The notes: generated by a model not told the origin, from the letters alone. Positions 29,312 through 40,786 are shown, counted from the first letter of the stretch. The stretch is 56,650 nucleotides of DNA from Phycisphaerae bacterium (GCA_026386845.1 JAPLMW010000077.1:1-56650), one strand, 5' to 3'. Numbers and translations: made by a program.

Positions 29312-30683
29312 GGAATACCAGACAGTAAACAGTATAAGCGGCCCTTTGATGATGGTGGAATCTGTCGACGACGCTCGTTACGGCGAGGTAGTCGAGATAG
29401 AAATCGGCGACGGCTCAATCCGGCACGGCCAGATACTCCAGGTCGAAAGGGACAAAGCACTTGTCCAGGTTTTCGAAGGCACTGAAGGTATTGATATCGA
29501 CTCCTGCACGGTTAGACTGCTCGGCAGACCGCAGCAGCTCGCCGTTTCGCCGGATATTCTCGGCAGGGTCTTTAACGGCACCGGCGAACCAAAAGACGGC
29601 GGAGCAAAAATAATCGCTGAAAAACTTATCAATATAAACGGCAATCCAATCAATCCCTACAGCAGGGATTACCCCAATGAATTCATTCAGACAGGCATTT
29701 CAACAATTGACGGCTTAAATCCGCTTGTTCGCGGCCAGAAGCTCCCCGTTTTCAGCGGCTCAGGTCTGCCGCACGATGAAATAACCGCTCAGATTGCAAG
29801 GCAGGCGACGGTGCTCGGCAAAGGCGAGCAGTTTGCGGTTGTTTTTGCCGCGATGGGTATAACATTTGAAGCCGCACAGTTTTTTATCAACGACCTGACA
29901 AACAGCGGCGCAATCGAAAGAGCCGTAATGTTCATCAATCTCGCCAACGACCCGGCAATTGAGCGAATCGCGACTCCAAGAGTCGCTCTTACGGCGGCTG
30001 AATATCTTGCGTTCGAAAAGGATATGCACGTTCTTGTCGTTCTGAATGATATGACTAATTACTGTGAAGCTCTGCGGCAGATAAGCGCAGCACGAAAAGA
30101 AGTGCCCGGCAGGCGAGGCTATCCGGGCTATCTCTACACTGACCTTGCTACGATTTACGAACGCGCAGGAAGAATCAAAAATAAAAAAGGTTCGATTACG
30201 ATGGTGCCGGTTCTGACAATGCCCGAAGACGATAAAACTCATCCTGTGCCGGATTTGACCGGCTATATCACCGAAGGCCAGATAATTCTTTCGCGTTCAC
30301 TGCACCGCAAGGCCATTGCTCCGCCGGTCGATGTGCTGCCGAGTCTTTCAAGACTGAAGGACAAAGGCATCGGCAAAGGCAAAACACGCGAAGACCACGC
30401 CGATTTATACAATCAGCTTTATGCAGCTTATGCCCGCGGCAAGGAATGTCAGGAGCTTGCGACAATTCTCGGCCAGGCCGCCTTGTCGGAAGAAGACAGA
30501 AAATATATGACATTCGCGGATGAATTTGAAAAACGTTATATCTCACAGGGATATTACGAAAACAGAACCATCGAACAGACTCTCGACCTCGGCTGGGAAC
30601 TGCTAAGTATGTTTGAGGACTCCCAACTGAAACGTATTCGTGTCGAATTTCTCAAAAAATATATGCCGAAGTTCAGGAAATAG
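29304..30683 (+). CDS. ntpB: V-type ATP synthase subunit B
   Basis: [22 protein letters not shown]; starts 8 nt before the subunit A stop. Confidence 0.97.
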   Translation: MLKEYQTVNSISGPLMMVESVDDARYGEVVEIEIGDGSIRHGQILQVERDKALVQVFEGTEGIDIDSCTVRLLGRPQQLAVSPDILGRVFNGTGEPKDGGAKIIAEKLININGNPINPYSRDYPNEFIQTGISTIDGLNPLVRGQKLPVFSGSGLPHDEITAQIARQATVLGKGEQFAVVFAAMGITFEAAQFFINDLTNSGAIERAVMFINLANDPAIERIATPRVALTAAEYLAFEKDMHVLVVLNDMTNYCEALRQISAARKEVPGRRGYPGYLYTDLATIYERAGRIKNKKGSITMVPVLTMPEDDKTHPVPDLTGYITEGQIILSRSLHRKAIAPPVDVLPSLSRLKDKGIGKGKTREDHADLYNQLYAAYARGKECQELATILGQAALSEEDRKYMTFADEFEKRYISQGYYENRTIEQTLDLGWELLSMFEDSQLKRIRVEFLKKYMPKFRK

Positions 30684-30688
30684 TCCCG

Positions 30689-31309
30689 ATGCAGACAAGT
30701 ATAAATGCAACAAGAATAGAATTGCTTTTACTGCGAAGGCGTATCGCGCTGGCGGTAAGGGGACATAAGCTGCTGAGCGACAAAAGGGATGAAATCTCAA
30801 GGCAGTTAATACAGATTTCAAGGCAGCTCGGCTCACTGAGAAAAGAAGTTGAAAGCCGGCTTATTGAGACATCGAGACGGTTTGTAATGGCAAGAGCCGT
30901 GATGGAACCTGAAAACATAAAATCCGCAATGGAAGTCGCCACCAAAAAATTCAGTCTTGCGGTCAGTTTCAGCAGCATAATGAGCGTCAAGGTCCCCAGA
31001 TTCTCCAAGGAAATCCAAGGCGAGATAATCAGCTATGGCTTCGCAAATACCAGCGGCGAACTTGATATCGCTCTTAAGGGTCTGGAAAAAGTTTTTGATA
31101 AACTGCTTGAGCTTGCTGAAAAGGAAAAACAGGCACAGCTCCTGGCAGACGAACTCCAGAAGACACGACGGCGGGTAAATGTACTTGAATACGTCGTTAT
31201 TCCTGAACTGCAGCAGATGATTCGATTTATATACGACAAACTCGCCGAGGTTGAACGCGACAATATAAGCAGGCTGATGAAGATTACCGAAATGATAAGG
31301 GCAGTCTGA
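30689..31309 (+). CDS. ntpD: V-type ATP synthase subunit D
   Basis: MQTSINATRIELLLLRRRIALAVRGHKLLSDKRDE and RRVNVLEYVVIPELQQMIRFI. Confidence 0.95.
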   Translation: MQTSINATRIELLLLRRRIALAVRGHKLLSDKRDEISRQLIQISRQLGSLRKEVESRLIETSRRFVMARAVMEPENIKSAMEVATKKFSLAVSFSSIMSVKVPRFSKEIQGEIISYGFANTSGELDIALKGLEKVFDKLLELAEKEKQAQLLADELQKTRRRVNVLEYVVIPELQQMIRFIYDKLAEVERDNISRLMKITEMIRAV

Positions 31310-31520
31310 AAGAGCAAATTTGCCTGTTTTTCGGGATAATTTTCAATCAAATCTACGGCTGGAATCGGGAAAAAGGCCAAAAATCACTAAAAAAAGGGGA
31401 ATTTGCAACAAATAGGTAACAAAACGGCAATGTTGCGCGTTATAATATATGATAGCATGGATTAGGCACATGGCTGGCAGAGGAGGCCTAAATGTATTGT
31501 ATTTCACATGAGAAATAACT

Positions 31521-32942
31521 GTGAAGAAACGACGTAAGTGGATTGTCTATATTGTTGTTGCGATTTCAGTGCTGCTGGTGATTGGCTGGCTGGCAAACAG
31601 AAACCACAAAGGGAAAGACAAGGGGGAAGTGGTGCGTATCGAGGAGGTCAATCAAGGCGAACTGACAGAGCGTGTTAGCGCACCGGGTGAGATTGAGCCT
31701 AAGACAACCGTTCAGATAAGTGCAAGAGTATCTGCGCGGATTATAGCAATGCCATACGACGAGGGAATCGCGGTAACCTGCGGCGATCCAAACGCAAATC
31801 CGCCGATACCGCCCTCGGTTTTAGTGCAGCTCGATGCGAAGGACCTGGAGAGCCAGTTGCGGTTGGCGGAGGCAAGCCGGAATGCCCAGGAAGCACAGAT
31901 AGAGGTTGAGAAGGCAAAGGTTGAAAGCAGCAAGGCAACCATAGTCGGACTTGAAGCGTCATTGAAGCAGGCGGAAAGTGAACTGGGGCGCAAGCAGGAG
32001 CTGGTTGCGTCCGGGGCCATAAGCAAGGCCGATTTCGAGCAGATAAAATACAAGGTGGACTCGCTTCGCGCGGATAATGAAAGCGCCAAATGCAATCTGG
32101 ATGCGGCGAAACAGAACCTGGTGGTGATGAAACACAATTTAGACGCGGCAGAGGCTAAGATAGCGGAGGCGAAGGAGTCGCTGAGCTATACGACGATAAC
32201 ATCGCCGATAAACGGTGTGGTAACTCGCGTCAACGCCAAGGTGGGTGAAATGGTGATGATGGGGACGATGAATAATTTGGGGACGGTGATTATGGAAGTG
32301 TCTGACCTGTCGCAGATGTTAGTTGTGGCGCAGGTTGACGAGGCGGATATCGGCGAACTGGAAGTCGGCCAGGAGGCTGCGGCGAGCATACAGGCATATC
32401 CGAATATCAAGTTCAGGGGAGTTGTAAGCGAGATTGCATTGAAGAACCGATTCAGCGACAACAAGACGAGGTATTACCGCACAGAGATACTGCTTAATAA
32501 CGACCCGAACATTTTGAAACTTTATACCGGCCTGACGGCAGATGTCGATATTGAGACGCGGAAACACAGCAGCGTAATTAAGGTTCCGAGCCAGGCGGTG
32601 GTTGCCAGAGAAATTGACAGTCTGCCTTTGGAGATTCGCGATAAATCAATTGAGCTGGACAAGGACAAGAAGTTTGCGCCGGTGGTACTCAGATACATCG
32701 ATGGCAAGGCGGTGGTGACACCGGTGAAAATAGGACAGGGAGACCTGACACATACGATAATTTTGTCGGGGCTTAAGGAAGGCGACAAGGTAGTAATAGG
32801 GCCTTATAAGATTTTAGACAGTCTCAAACACGACCAGAAACTGCGTGACGAGCGAGAGGTAGAAGCGGAGAAGAAGGCAAAAGAAAAGAAACCACAGGAT
32901 AAAAAAGGCAAGAGCGACAACAATGAGCCAGCAGGCAAATAG
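31521..32942 (+). CDS. HlyD/MacA-like periplasmic adaptor
   Basis: N-terminal TM, long coiled coil, YTTITSPINGVVTRVNAKVGEMV. Confidence 0.92.
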   Translation: MKKRRKWIVYIVVAISVLLVIGWLANRNHKGKDKGEVVRIEEVNQGELTERVSAPGEIEPKTTVQISARVSARIIAMPYDEGIAVTCGDPNANPPIPPSVLVQLDAKDLESQLRLAEASRNAQEAQIEVEKAKVESSKATIVGLEASLKQAESELGRKQELVASGAISKADFEQIKYKVDSLRADNESAKCNLDAAKQNLVVMKHNLDAAEAKIAEAKESLSYTTITSPINGVVTRVNAKVGEMVMMGTMNNLGTVIMEVSDLSQMLVVAQVDEADIGELEVGQEAAASIQAYPNIKFRGVVSEIALKNRFSDNKTRYYRTEILLNNDPNILKLYTGLTADVDIETRKHSSVIKVPSQAVVAREIDSLPLEIRDKSIELDKDKKFAPVVLRYIDGKAVVTPVKIGQGDLTHTIILSGLKEGDKVVIGPYKILDSLKHDQKLRDEREVEAEKKAKEKKPQDKKGKSDNNEPAGK

Positions 32943-33693
32943 CACAAACAGCAATGATGTGATAATCCGGCTGCAGGGGCTCAAGCGGTTTTATCGAGTC
33001 GGTGTGGAGGAGATTCATGCGCTTGACGGGGTAGAGTTAGAAGTGCGAGAGAACGAATATATTGCAGTGATGGGTCATTCGGGTTCGGGTAAAAGCACAT
33101 TGATGAATGTTCTCGGGTGCCTGGACAGGCCGAGCGATGGCAGCTATGAGCTTGACGGGGATGATGTGACACAGTTGAGCGACGCAGAGTTAGCAAGTAT
33201 ACGCAACGAGAGGATTGGTTTTGTGTTTCAGTCTTTCGAGCTTTTGCCGCAGATGAACGCATTGAAGAACGTGGAGATGCCGCTTCTATATGCGCGTAAC
33301 GGATGGTTTGGCCGGTCTGCGCGAGCAAAGGGGGCTCTTGAACGAGTCGGTCTTGGAGACCGGGTGAAACACAGGCCAAATCAGCTTTCGGGCGGAGAGA
33401 AACAGCGTGTGGCGATCGCACGTGCGCTTGTATGCAATCCGAGCATATTGCTTGCCGACGAGCCGACGGGAAATTTGGACAGCAAGACGAGCGAGAATAT
33501 ATTAGAGCTTTTTGACGAGCTTCACAAACAGGGTCAGACGATAGTAATGGTGACACACGAGCGAGATGTTGCACAGTATGCCAAGAGAATAATCCGGATG
33601 CAGGACGGTCGTATTTGCAGCGACCTGACAAAGGAGCAGGACGAGGCGAAAAGGCAGTCTGGCGGCGATACTTCCGGGAAGGAGAAATTATGA
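32923..33693 (+). CDS. MacB-type ABC transporter ATPase
   Basis: GHSGSGKSTLMNVLGCLDRPSDG, LSGGEKQRVAIARAL, LLADEPTGNLD. Confidence 0.96.
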   Translation: MSQQANSTNSNDVIIRLQGLKRFYRVGVEEIHALDGVELEVRENEYIAVMGHSGSGKSTLMNVLGCLDRPSDGSYELDGDDVTQLSDAELASIRNERIGFVFQSFELLPQMNALKNVEMPLLYARNGWFGRSARAKGALERVGLGDRVKHRPNQLSGGEKQRVAIARALVCNPSILLADEPTGNLDSKTSENILELFDELHKQGQTIVMVTHERDVAQYAKRIIRMQDGRICSDLTKEQDEAKRQSGGDTSGKEKL

Positions 33694-34949
33694 GAAGACT
33701 CCTTTATGCTCCGCTGATGTTTATCCAGCTTGTGTATCAAAGCGTGTATCTGGCGATTAGTCAGATTTGGGCGAACAAGACACGGTCGATACTGACGACG
33801 ATAGGAATTGTCATTGGAGTTGCGTCAGTAATCGCGGTTATAGCGGCATTGACGGGATTGAAGGCAAAGATTCTCAGCCAGGTGGAGACATTCGGAAACA
33901 ATTCGATAATCGTGCAGCCAAGACTGCCTGATATGGGACCTAAGCGGAATTTGTCGTGGTGGGACGTGAGGCTCAGGCCAAATGAATTTGAAGGACTTTT
34001 AGAGCATTGCCCGTCGATAGAGCGATTTACCCGGATAAGCGAGGCGGGACAGCAAATGGTTAAATACGGCGAGAAGGCTGTGCAGAACGCGCAAGTATAT
34101 GGCATAGAGCCGGCGTGGCATGAAATAGAACACCGGGCCATAGTGACCGGTCGGGGAATATCGGTAATAGATGAGAGCCGGGCTGTGTGTTTGATCGAGC
34201 CCGAACTTCGCGACAAGCTTGGGATGGACAAGGACTGCATTGGGGAATCGATTCGAATCGGGTTCAGGAATTTCAGGATTGTGGGGGTGATAGAGAAACG
34301 GTCCGACCTTGAAATCGGCGGAGGCGGGCAGGAGCGATACGAAATAATAATTCCTTTTGAAACGACAAGGAAGTTCCGGCAGGAATTCTGGGTATGGGCG
34401 TTTGCGGAGAGCAAGTCGCCGGAGGTTTTGGATGAAGGAGTAGCAGAACTGAAATTTTTCCTTCGCCGGGGGCGGCATCTTGACCCGGATGAACCGGATA
34501 CATTCAGGGTAGAATCGCTGAAGAGCGCAATCCAGACATTTAATAATATAGCGATTATGGTTACTCTGGTTGCCGGCGGGGTAGTGGGGATATCATTACT
34601 GGTCGGCGGCGTCGGCATTATGAACATAATGCTGGTATCGATATCGGAACGGACAAAGGAGATAGGATTGCGGAAGGCGGTAGGCGCCAAGAAGTCTGCG
34701 ATACTAACGCAGTTTCTGGTAGAAGCGGTGATACTCTGTTTTGTAGGCGGGCTTGTAGGATTGGGAGTGGGGAAGTTTTTGACTTTAGCGATAGCACATT
34801 CACATGCGCTGCTGGCGAAAACATATATACCTGCCTGGGCAGTGGTGCTTTCGTTTGCGTTTGCAGGGACGGTAGGAATATGTTTCGGGATGTTTCCAGC
34901 GATAAAGGCTGCGCGGCTGGACCCAATAGAGGCACTGAGACATGAATAG
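33690..34949 (+). CDS. MacB/FtsX-type ABC permease
   Basis: RSILTTIGIVIGVASVIAV...MLVSISERTKEIGLRKAVGAKKSAILTQFLVEA; ATGA overlap with the ATPase. Confidence 0.94.
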   Translation: MRRLLYAPLMFIQLVYQSVYLAISQIWANKTRSILTTIGIVIGVASVIAVIAALTGLKAKILSQVETFGNNSIIVQPRLPDMGPKRNLSWWDVRLRPNEFEGLLEHCPSIERFTRISEAGQQMVKYGEKAVQNAQVYGIEPAWHEIEHRAIVTGRGISVIDESRAVCLIEPELRDKLGMDKDCIGESIRIGFRNFRIVGVIEKRSDLEIGGGGQERYEIIIPFETTRKFRQEFWVWAFAESKSPEVLDEGVAELKFFLRRGRHLDPDEPDTFRVESLKSAIQTFNNIAIMVTLVAGGVVGISLLVGGVGIMNIMLVSISERTKEIGLRKAVGAKKSAILTQFLVEAVILCFVGGLVGLGVGKFLTLAIAHSHALLAKTYIPAWAVVLSFAFAGTVGICFGMFPAIKAARLDPIEALRHE

Positions 34950-34983
34950 AAATCTGAACTTTTTCTAAAACGGAGATTTATAT

Positions 34984-36444
34984 ATGCGGTATTTGAATTA
35001 TACATTACTGTGCATACTTTATATTTGCTCGCTGACGATAACCGGCTGCATGGTGGGCCCTAATTATAAGCCGCCGCAGACATCCGTTCCATCCGCCTGG
35101 ACTGGCACGGCCGACCAAAACACGGCCGCTATGGACCTTGTTCACTGGTGGACACAATTTAACGACCCCAATCTTGCTTCACTGATAGAAAGAGCCGTAG
35201 AGTCAAACCTCGATTTGAAACAGGCCGAGTCGAGGCTCCGCCAAGCTCGCGCGGCACGTCGAGTTGTATCCGCAGGATTATGGCCTACAATCGACGCAAA
35301 AGGTTCATACAAACGCAGCCAATCCGCAGGTACTGCTACAGCTCCCGGGGTACGGAATGATTTATGGCAAACAGGTTTGGATGCCGTCTGGGAAATTGAC
35401 ATATTCGGCGGCGTTCGGCGAAATGTAGAAGCAGCCGAGTCGGATATCCAGGCCGCTGTTGAGGACCAAAGAGATGTCCTGGTAACTTTGGTCAGCGAGG
35501 TGGCGCTAAACTATATTGAACTTCGCGGATATCAGCAGGAAATTGTAATTTCCCAAAACAATCTCAAGGCTCAGCAGCGTACAGTCGAGCTGACTCGCCA
35601 GCGGTTTAATAGCGGATTGGTCGGCGCACTTGACGTCGCCAATGCCGATGCACAGGTAGGAACTACTGCCTCGCAGATTCCCGTGATGGAGACTTCTGCC
35701 CGGCAGACCATTTATAACCTGAGCGTACTGCTTGGCCGCGAACCTGCGGCTTTGCTGGAGGAATTATCGCCGACATCCACGATTCCTGTTAATCCTCCCA
35801 CCCTGCCGGCAGAACTTCCATCTGTTTTGCTCCGCCGTCGTCCCGATATTCGGCGGGCAGAAGCTAAAATTCACGCAGCAACCGCACGCATAGGCGTAGC
35901 CACTGCAGATTTATTTCCAAAGTTTAATTTAACCGGTTCAGCAGGTTATCAAACCAGCACTTCTTTCGATGGAATGGTAAATTCCCGATACGGTTTCTGG
36001 TCAGTCGGCCCTTCAATAGACTGGCAAATTTTCAACGCCGGCAGTGTTAACGCCAACATCGAAGTCAAAAAAGCCCTTACGGAACAGGCATTGCTCACCT
36101 ATCAAAAGGCAGTCCTTACAGCTCTTCAGGACGTTGAGAATGCTCTTGTGGCGTACTCCAAAGAACAGCAGCGTAACAAGGCTCTTGAGGATACCGCGGC
36201 CGCTAATCGCAAGGCGGTGGACCTGGCTACTCAGCTTTATTCGCAGGGCCAGACCGAGTTTCTCAGTGTTTTGGATGCGCAGCGGTCCCTCTATGCTTCC
36301 GAAGATTCTCTGGTGCAGAGCAACCGCAACTTGTCGACCGATTTGGTAGCACTTTATAAAGCCCTTGGCGGCGGCTGGGAAGAAGAAGAACCTAATGCTG
36401 TTGGGGTTAAGAGCGAACCCAATTTACCTGCCGAGGCGAAATAA
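34984..36444 (+). CDS. RND-type outer membrane lipoprotein factor (NodT/OprM family)
   Basis: Lipobox TITGC, VGPNYKPPQT, LLRRRPDIRRAEAKIHAATARIGVATADLFPKFNLTG. Confidence 0.95.
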   Translation: MRYLNYTLLCILYICSLTITGCMVGPNYKPPQTSVPSAWTGTADQNTAAMDLVHWWTQFNDPNLASLIERAVESNLDLKQAESRLRQARAARRVVSAGLWPTIDAKGSYKRSQSAGTATAPGVRNDLWQTGLDAVWEIDIFGGVRRNVEAAESDIQAAVEDQRDVLVTLVSEVALNYIELRGYQQEIVISQNNLKAQQRTVELTRQRFNSGLVGALDVANADAQVGTTASQIPVMETSARQTIYNLSVLLGREPAALLEELSPTSTIPVNPPTLPAELPSVLLRRRPDIRRAEAKIHAATARIGVATADLFPKFNLTGSAGYQTSTSFDGMVNSRYGFWSVGPSIDWQIFNAGSVNANIEVKKALTEQALLTYQKAVLTALQDVENALVAYSKEQQRNKALEDTAAANRKAVDLATQLYSQGQTEFLSVLDAQRSLYASEDSLVQSNRNLSTDLVALYKALGGGWEEEEPNAVGVKSEPNLPAEAK

Positions 36445-36475
36445 CTTTCAGAAAATTATCACAGGACTTTGAATT

Positions 36476-37612
36476 ATGAATACAGGTTTACGAATATTGA
36501 GAAAAACAGTCATGCTGACAATCATACTGCTGCTGGCCGGATTGGCACTTTCCAGCTGCAGGAAAAAGCAGGCAGCAGTTGAGCGACAGCCCGTATGGGT
36601 ATCCATATCTGAGGCTGTCTCACAGGATGTTCCTGTATATATTGACGAGATTGGCACCTGCACCGCATACGAGATTGTGTCGATTCGTCCGCAGGTTTCC
36701 GGCCAAATCACTAAAATACATTTCACTGACGGGGCGGACCTGAAAAAAGGCGACCTGCTATTTACTATCGACCCGCGTCCTTACGAGGCGGCGCTCAAAC
36801 AGGCGCAGGCAAGTCTGGCAAAAAGCACGGCAGCGCTGGCACTGGCCAAATCGTCGTTTGAACGTTCCAAAGAACTTGTTTCAACGGGCGCTGTCTCCAA
36901 AGAAGGCTACGATATTAAACAGAACGCTGTGATACTTGCAGAAGCTCAGGTACAATCCGACCAGGCCGCGATACAGGCGGCACAGGTGAACCTGGAATAC
37001 TGCTCTATACGTTCACCTATTGACGGCCGGGCGGGGCAGCGGTGTGTAGATGTCGGCAATGTGGTAACTGCCAACAGCGCAGATGCCGGCGCTGTTCTCC
37101 TGGTCATTCAGAAGCTGGACCCGATATATGCCGACTTTACCATTACCGAGCAGGACCTTGAGTCTGTCCGGCAGGAGATGGCAAAGGGGAGCCTGAAAAC
37201 TTATGTCCGGCTGCCTGACAAACCTGATGCCAATGCCCGCCAGGGAACCCTGACGTTTCTGGATAATGCCGTCAAGCAGGAAACCAGTACGATTAAGCTC
37301 CGCGCCACGCTGCCGAACCCGGAACATTATTTCTGGCCCGGGCAATTCGTTCACGTAAGACTCGTGCTTAGTGTCGAAAAAGATGTGGTGCTGGTCCCAT
37401 CTGAGGCTGTGCAGAATAGTCAGAGCGGACAATTCGTTTACATTGTTAAACCCGACCAGACTGCAGAGTTCAGACCTGTCATTGCCAAAAGAGCCCTGGA
37501 CGGTAAAACTGTTGTCGAAGGTGTGCAGGCCAAAGAAGTGGTTGTTACCGATGGCCATCTTCGTTTAGTGCCCGGCATTAAAGTTCAGGTAAAAACATCT
37601 GGTAAGAAGTGA
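36476..37612 (+). CDS. RND efflux periplasmic adaptor
   Basis: Lipobox ALSSC, YEIVSIRPQVSGQITKIHF, SIRSPIDGRAGQ. Confidence 0.94.
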   Translation: MNTGLRILRKTVMLTIILLLAGLALSSCRKKQAAVERQPVWVSISEAVSQDVPVYIDEIGTCTAYEIVSIRPQVSGQITKIHFTDGADLKKGDLLFTIDPRPYEAALKQAQASLAKSTAALALAKSSFERSKELVSTGAVSKEGYDIKQNAVILAEAQVQSDQAAIQAAQVNLEYCSIRSPIDGRAGQRCVDVGNVVTANSADAGAVLLVIQKLDPIYADFTITEQDLESVRQEMAKGSLKTYVRLPDKPDANARQGTLTFLDNAVKQETSTIKLRATLPNPEHYFWPGQFVHVRLVLSVEKDVVLVPSEAVQNSQSGQFVYIVKPDQTAEFRPVIAKRALDGKTVVEGVQAKEVVVTDGHLRLVPGIKVQVKTSGKK

Positions 37613-37624
37613 GGCAGTGAGTCT

Positions 37625-40600
37625 ATGAATTTTACATCTCTGTTTATTAATCGACCGATTATGACAACTCTTGTTATGTCGGCCATATTGATTTTTGGCG
37701 TTGCGGCTTTTCGTCTTCTTCCCGTCAGCGATTTACCGAATGTGGATTTCCCAACAATTCAGGTTTCCGCTTCGTTGCCCGGAGCAAGTCCCGAAACGAT
37801 GGCCGCCGCCGTTGCGACTCCTTTGGAAAAGCAGTTTTCAACTATCGCCGGCATCGACTCTATGACTTCGGCCAGCGCTTTGGGAAGTACCCAGATAATT
37901 CTTCAGTTCAATCTTAATCGTGATATAGACGCAGCCGCTCAGGATGTGCAGGCCGCTATCGCGCAGACTCTTCGGCGGCTGCCGCAGGATATGCCCAGCC
38001 CGCCAAGTTATCAGAAAGTAAATCCCGCAGACCAGCCGATTTTATTTATTGCGCTTACCAGTCCGACTCTGCCTTTGTCCTCTCTGGATGAATACGGCCA
38101 AACTTTGATGGCCCAGAGAATTTCAATGATTAATGGTGTCGCCCAGGTACAGGTGCACGGCTCGCAAAAATATGCAGTAAGAATTCAATTTGACCCGATG
38201 ATTATGTCTAATCAGGGCTTGAGCATCAACGAGGCCGTTGCTGCTATTCAAAAAGGCAATGTAAATATACCCACAGGAGTTTTGTACGGCCCTCATCGCG
38301 CCTTTACCGTTGAGGCAACCGGCCAGCTTAATAACGCAGAGGCTTACCGTCCTTTAATAGTCGCTTATCGAAACGGTTCGCCCATTCGTCTTGATAAAAT
38401 CGCGCATGTTATGGACAGCGTCGAAAATAATAAAGTTGCCGCCTGGTATATTGACAGTAATTCTCAGCAAAGATCGATAATTCTGGCTGTTCAGCGTCAG
38501 CCCGGCACTAACACAGTCGAGGTCGCAAACGCTGTTAAAGAACTGCTGCCTACTTTCGCCGAAAAATTGCCGGCTTCCGTTTCCGTGAAAATTTTAATTG
38601 ACCGCTCTATCCCGATTAAAGAGTCGGTCAATGATGTCCAATTTACTCTGCTTCTTACTCTGGTTCTGGTTGTTCTGGTTATCTTTATTTTCCTGCGTAA
38701 TGTTTCCGCTACTGTTATTCCAAGTCTTGCCCTTCCGATGGCGATAATTGGCACCTTTATGGTTATGTACCTGCTTAATTATAGTCTGGACAATCTGTCT
38801 TTGATGGCATTGACCCTGTCGGTCGGTTTTGTTGTCGATGACGCTATTGTTATGCTCGAAAATATTGTGCGGCATATGGAAATGGGAAAGACCAGATTGA
38901 AGGCTTCTATTGACGGCGCAAAAGAAATCAGTTTTACCATCGTGAGTATGACCGTTTCTCTTGCGGCCGTATTTATCCCGATTCTTTTTATGGGCGGCCT
39001 TATAGGAAGGCTCTTCCGCGAATTCGCTGTTACTATCGGCACCGCCGTTCTTGTTTCCGGTTTTGTCGCCCTTTCGCTTACTCCTATGCTTGCCAGTCGC
39101 TTTCTCCATTCACCCGAAGAGGTGCACCACGGCAGAGCGTACGAATTTACCGAGCGAATTTATAAATGGATGCTCGCTTTTTATGAACGGACGCTTAGGT
39201 GGGTCCTCATAAATAAACGAAGCTCAATGGTCTTCTCAGCAATTATTCTTATTGGCACTGTCTTTCTGTTTATCTGGCTTCCGAAAGGATTTTTGCCCAG
39301 CGAAGACCGTGCCCAGATATTTGGTTCCACAGAAGGCCTGCAGGGTATTTCTTATCAATCAATGTTTGAGCACCAGCAGGCTGTTAATGCTGTTTTACAG
39401 AAAATGCCGGAAATCGATTCGTTTATGTCCAGTGCCGGTTCTCGCGGAAGTTCCGGCAGTAACACCGGCTCTTTTTTTATCCGTCTAAAACCCAAATCGG
39501 AGCGTAAATATTCTGTCGACGAGCTGATTCAAATGTGGCGCAATGATTTGGCCGCTGTGCCGGGCATCAAAGTTTATTTGCAAAACCCCCCCACTATCCA
39601 GTTAGGCGGCCGAATGGCAAAAAGCCAATATCAATATACGCTTCAATCTCCTGACACCGAGGAATTATATAAATATGCCGCCATAATGGAGCAGAAAATT
39701 CAGGTTCTGCCCGGCTTTCAGGATATCACAAGCGATTTACAAGTCAAAAATCCGAAAGTCAGCATCAATATTCAAAGAGACAAGGCTGCAACCCTTGGTG
39801 TTACCGCGGAACAAATTGAAACAGCTTTATCTTATGCTTACAGCTCAGGCCAGGTTTCGACTATACTTGCGCCTGATAATCAATATCTGGTCATTACCGA
39901 ATTGCTTCCTGAATATCAGCTCGACCCTTCTGTTTTAAGTTTGCTTTACGTCCGCTCGGATATTACAGGCAAGCTTATTCCGCTGGATTCCCTGGCGAGC
40001 TTTACCACCGGCGTAGGTCCTCTTACTATTAACCATCAGGGGCAATTACCTGCTGTTACAATATCTTTCAACTTAAAACCCGGCATTTCGCTGGGTGACG
40101 CCGTTGACACCGTTGACCGACTGGCAAAGGAAAATTTGCCGTCAACGATTAATACAAGCTTCCAGGGAACCGCTGCCGCATTCCGTTCTTCCCTGCAGGG
40201 GCTTGGTTTATTGCTGGTACTGGCGATTCTTGTCATTTATATTGTGCTCGGCGTTTTGTACGAAAGTTTTATTCATCCTATTACTATCCTTTCAGCTCTT
40301 CCTTTCGCGGGTTTCGGCGCATTACTCACTCTGTTAATTTTTAGGACGGAGCTGTCAATATACGCATTTGTCGGGATAATTATGCTTGTCGGCCTGGTCA
40401 AGAAAAACGGCATTATGATGATTGACTTTGCCATTGAAGCCCAGCGGACTGAAGGGAAAAATCCGCACGATGCTATCTTCGAGGCCTGCCTGATAAGATT
40501 TCGTCCCATTATGATGACCACAATGGCCGCTTTGATGGCCGGCCTGCCGATTGCGATGGGCTTCGGCGCAGGCGCCGAATCAAGAAGACCTTTAGGTCTT

Positions 40601-40714
40601 GCTGTTGTTGGTGGTTTGTTATTTTCGCAAACCCTGACGCTTTACGTAACACCGGTCTTTTATCTGTATATGGAAGCGTTAAGGCACAAACTAAGTTCAC
40701 ACAAGACTAATTAA
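37625..40714 (+). CDS. HAE1-type RND efflux pump
   Basis: 1,029 aa; INRPIMTTLVM, SVGFVVDDAIVMLENI. Confidence 0.97.
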   Translation: MNFTSLFINRPIMTTLVMSAILIFGVAAFRLLPVSDLPNVDFPTIQVSASLPGASPETMAAAVATPLEKQFSTIAGIDSMTSASALGSTQIILQFNLNRDIDAAAQDVQAAIAQTLRRLPQDMPSPPSYQKVNPADQPILFIALTSPTLPLSSLDEYGQTLMAQRISMINGVAQVQVHGSQKYAVRIQFDPMIMSNQGLSINEAVAAIQKGNVNIPTGVLYGPHRAFTVEATGQLNNAEAYRPLIVAYRNGSPIRLDKIAHVMDSVENNKVAAWYIDSNSQQRSIILAVQRQPGTNTVEVANAVKELLPTFAEKLPASVSVKILIDRSIPIKESVNDVQFTLLLTLVLVVLVIFIFLRNVSATVIPSLALPMAIIGTFMVMYLLNYSLDNLSLMALTLSVGFVVDDAIVMLENIVRHMEMGKTRLKASIDGAKEISFTIVSMTVSLAAVFIPILFMGGLIGRLFREFAVTIGTAVLVSGFVALSLTPMLASRFLHSPEEVHHGRAYEFTERIYKWMLAFYERTLRWVLINKRSSMVFSAIILIGTVFLFIWLPKGFLPSEDRAQIFGSTEGLQGISYQSMFEHQQAVNAVLQKMPEIDSFMSSAGSRGSSGSNTGSFFIRLKPKSERKYSVDELIQMWRNDLAAVPGIKVYLQNPPTIQLGGRMAKSQYQYTLQSPDTEELYKYAAIMEQKIQVLPGFQDITSDLQVKNPKVSINIQRDKAATLGVTAEQIETALSYAYSSGQVSTILAPDNQYLVITELLPEYQLDPSVLSLLYVRSDITGKLIPLDSLASFTTGVGPLTINHQGQLPAVTISFNLKPGISLGDAVDTVDRLAKENLPSTINTSFQGTAAAFRSSLQGLGLLLVLAILVIYIVLGVLYESFIHPITILSALPFAGFGALLTLLIFRTELSIYAFVGIIMLVGLVKKNGIMMIDFAIEAQRTEGKNPHDAIFEACLIRFRPIMMTTMAALMAGLPIAMGFGAGAESRRPLGLAVVGGLLFSQTLTLYVTPVFYLYMEALRHKLSSHKTN

Positions 40715-40786
40715 AATCCCAAATCAGATAGCCGAATCTTTTTCGATTACCTCCTGCCTCTGAAATTTTCTAAACTCCGTAAGTCG

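Noticed and set aside
31314-31323. GCAAATTTGC palindrome followed by CTGTTTTT as a terminator after the V-ATPase operon
   Set aside because: Palindrome leaves no hairpin loop; stem too weak to call
33761-35005. 414-aa minus-strand ORF opposite the ABC permease
   Set aside because: Antisense to a strongly supported permease; Ser/Thr/Pro-rich composition typical of shadow frames
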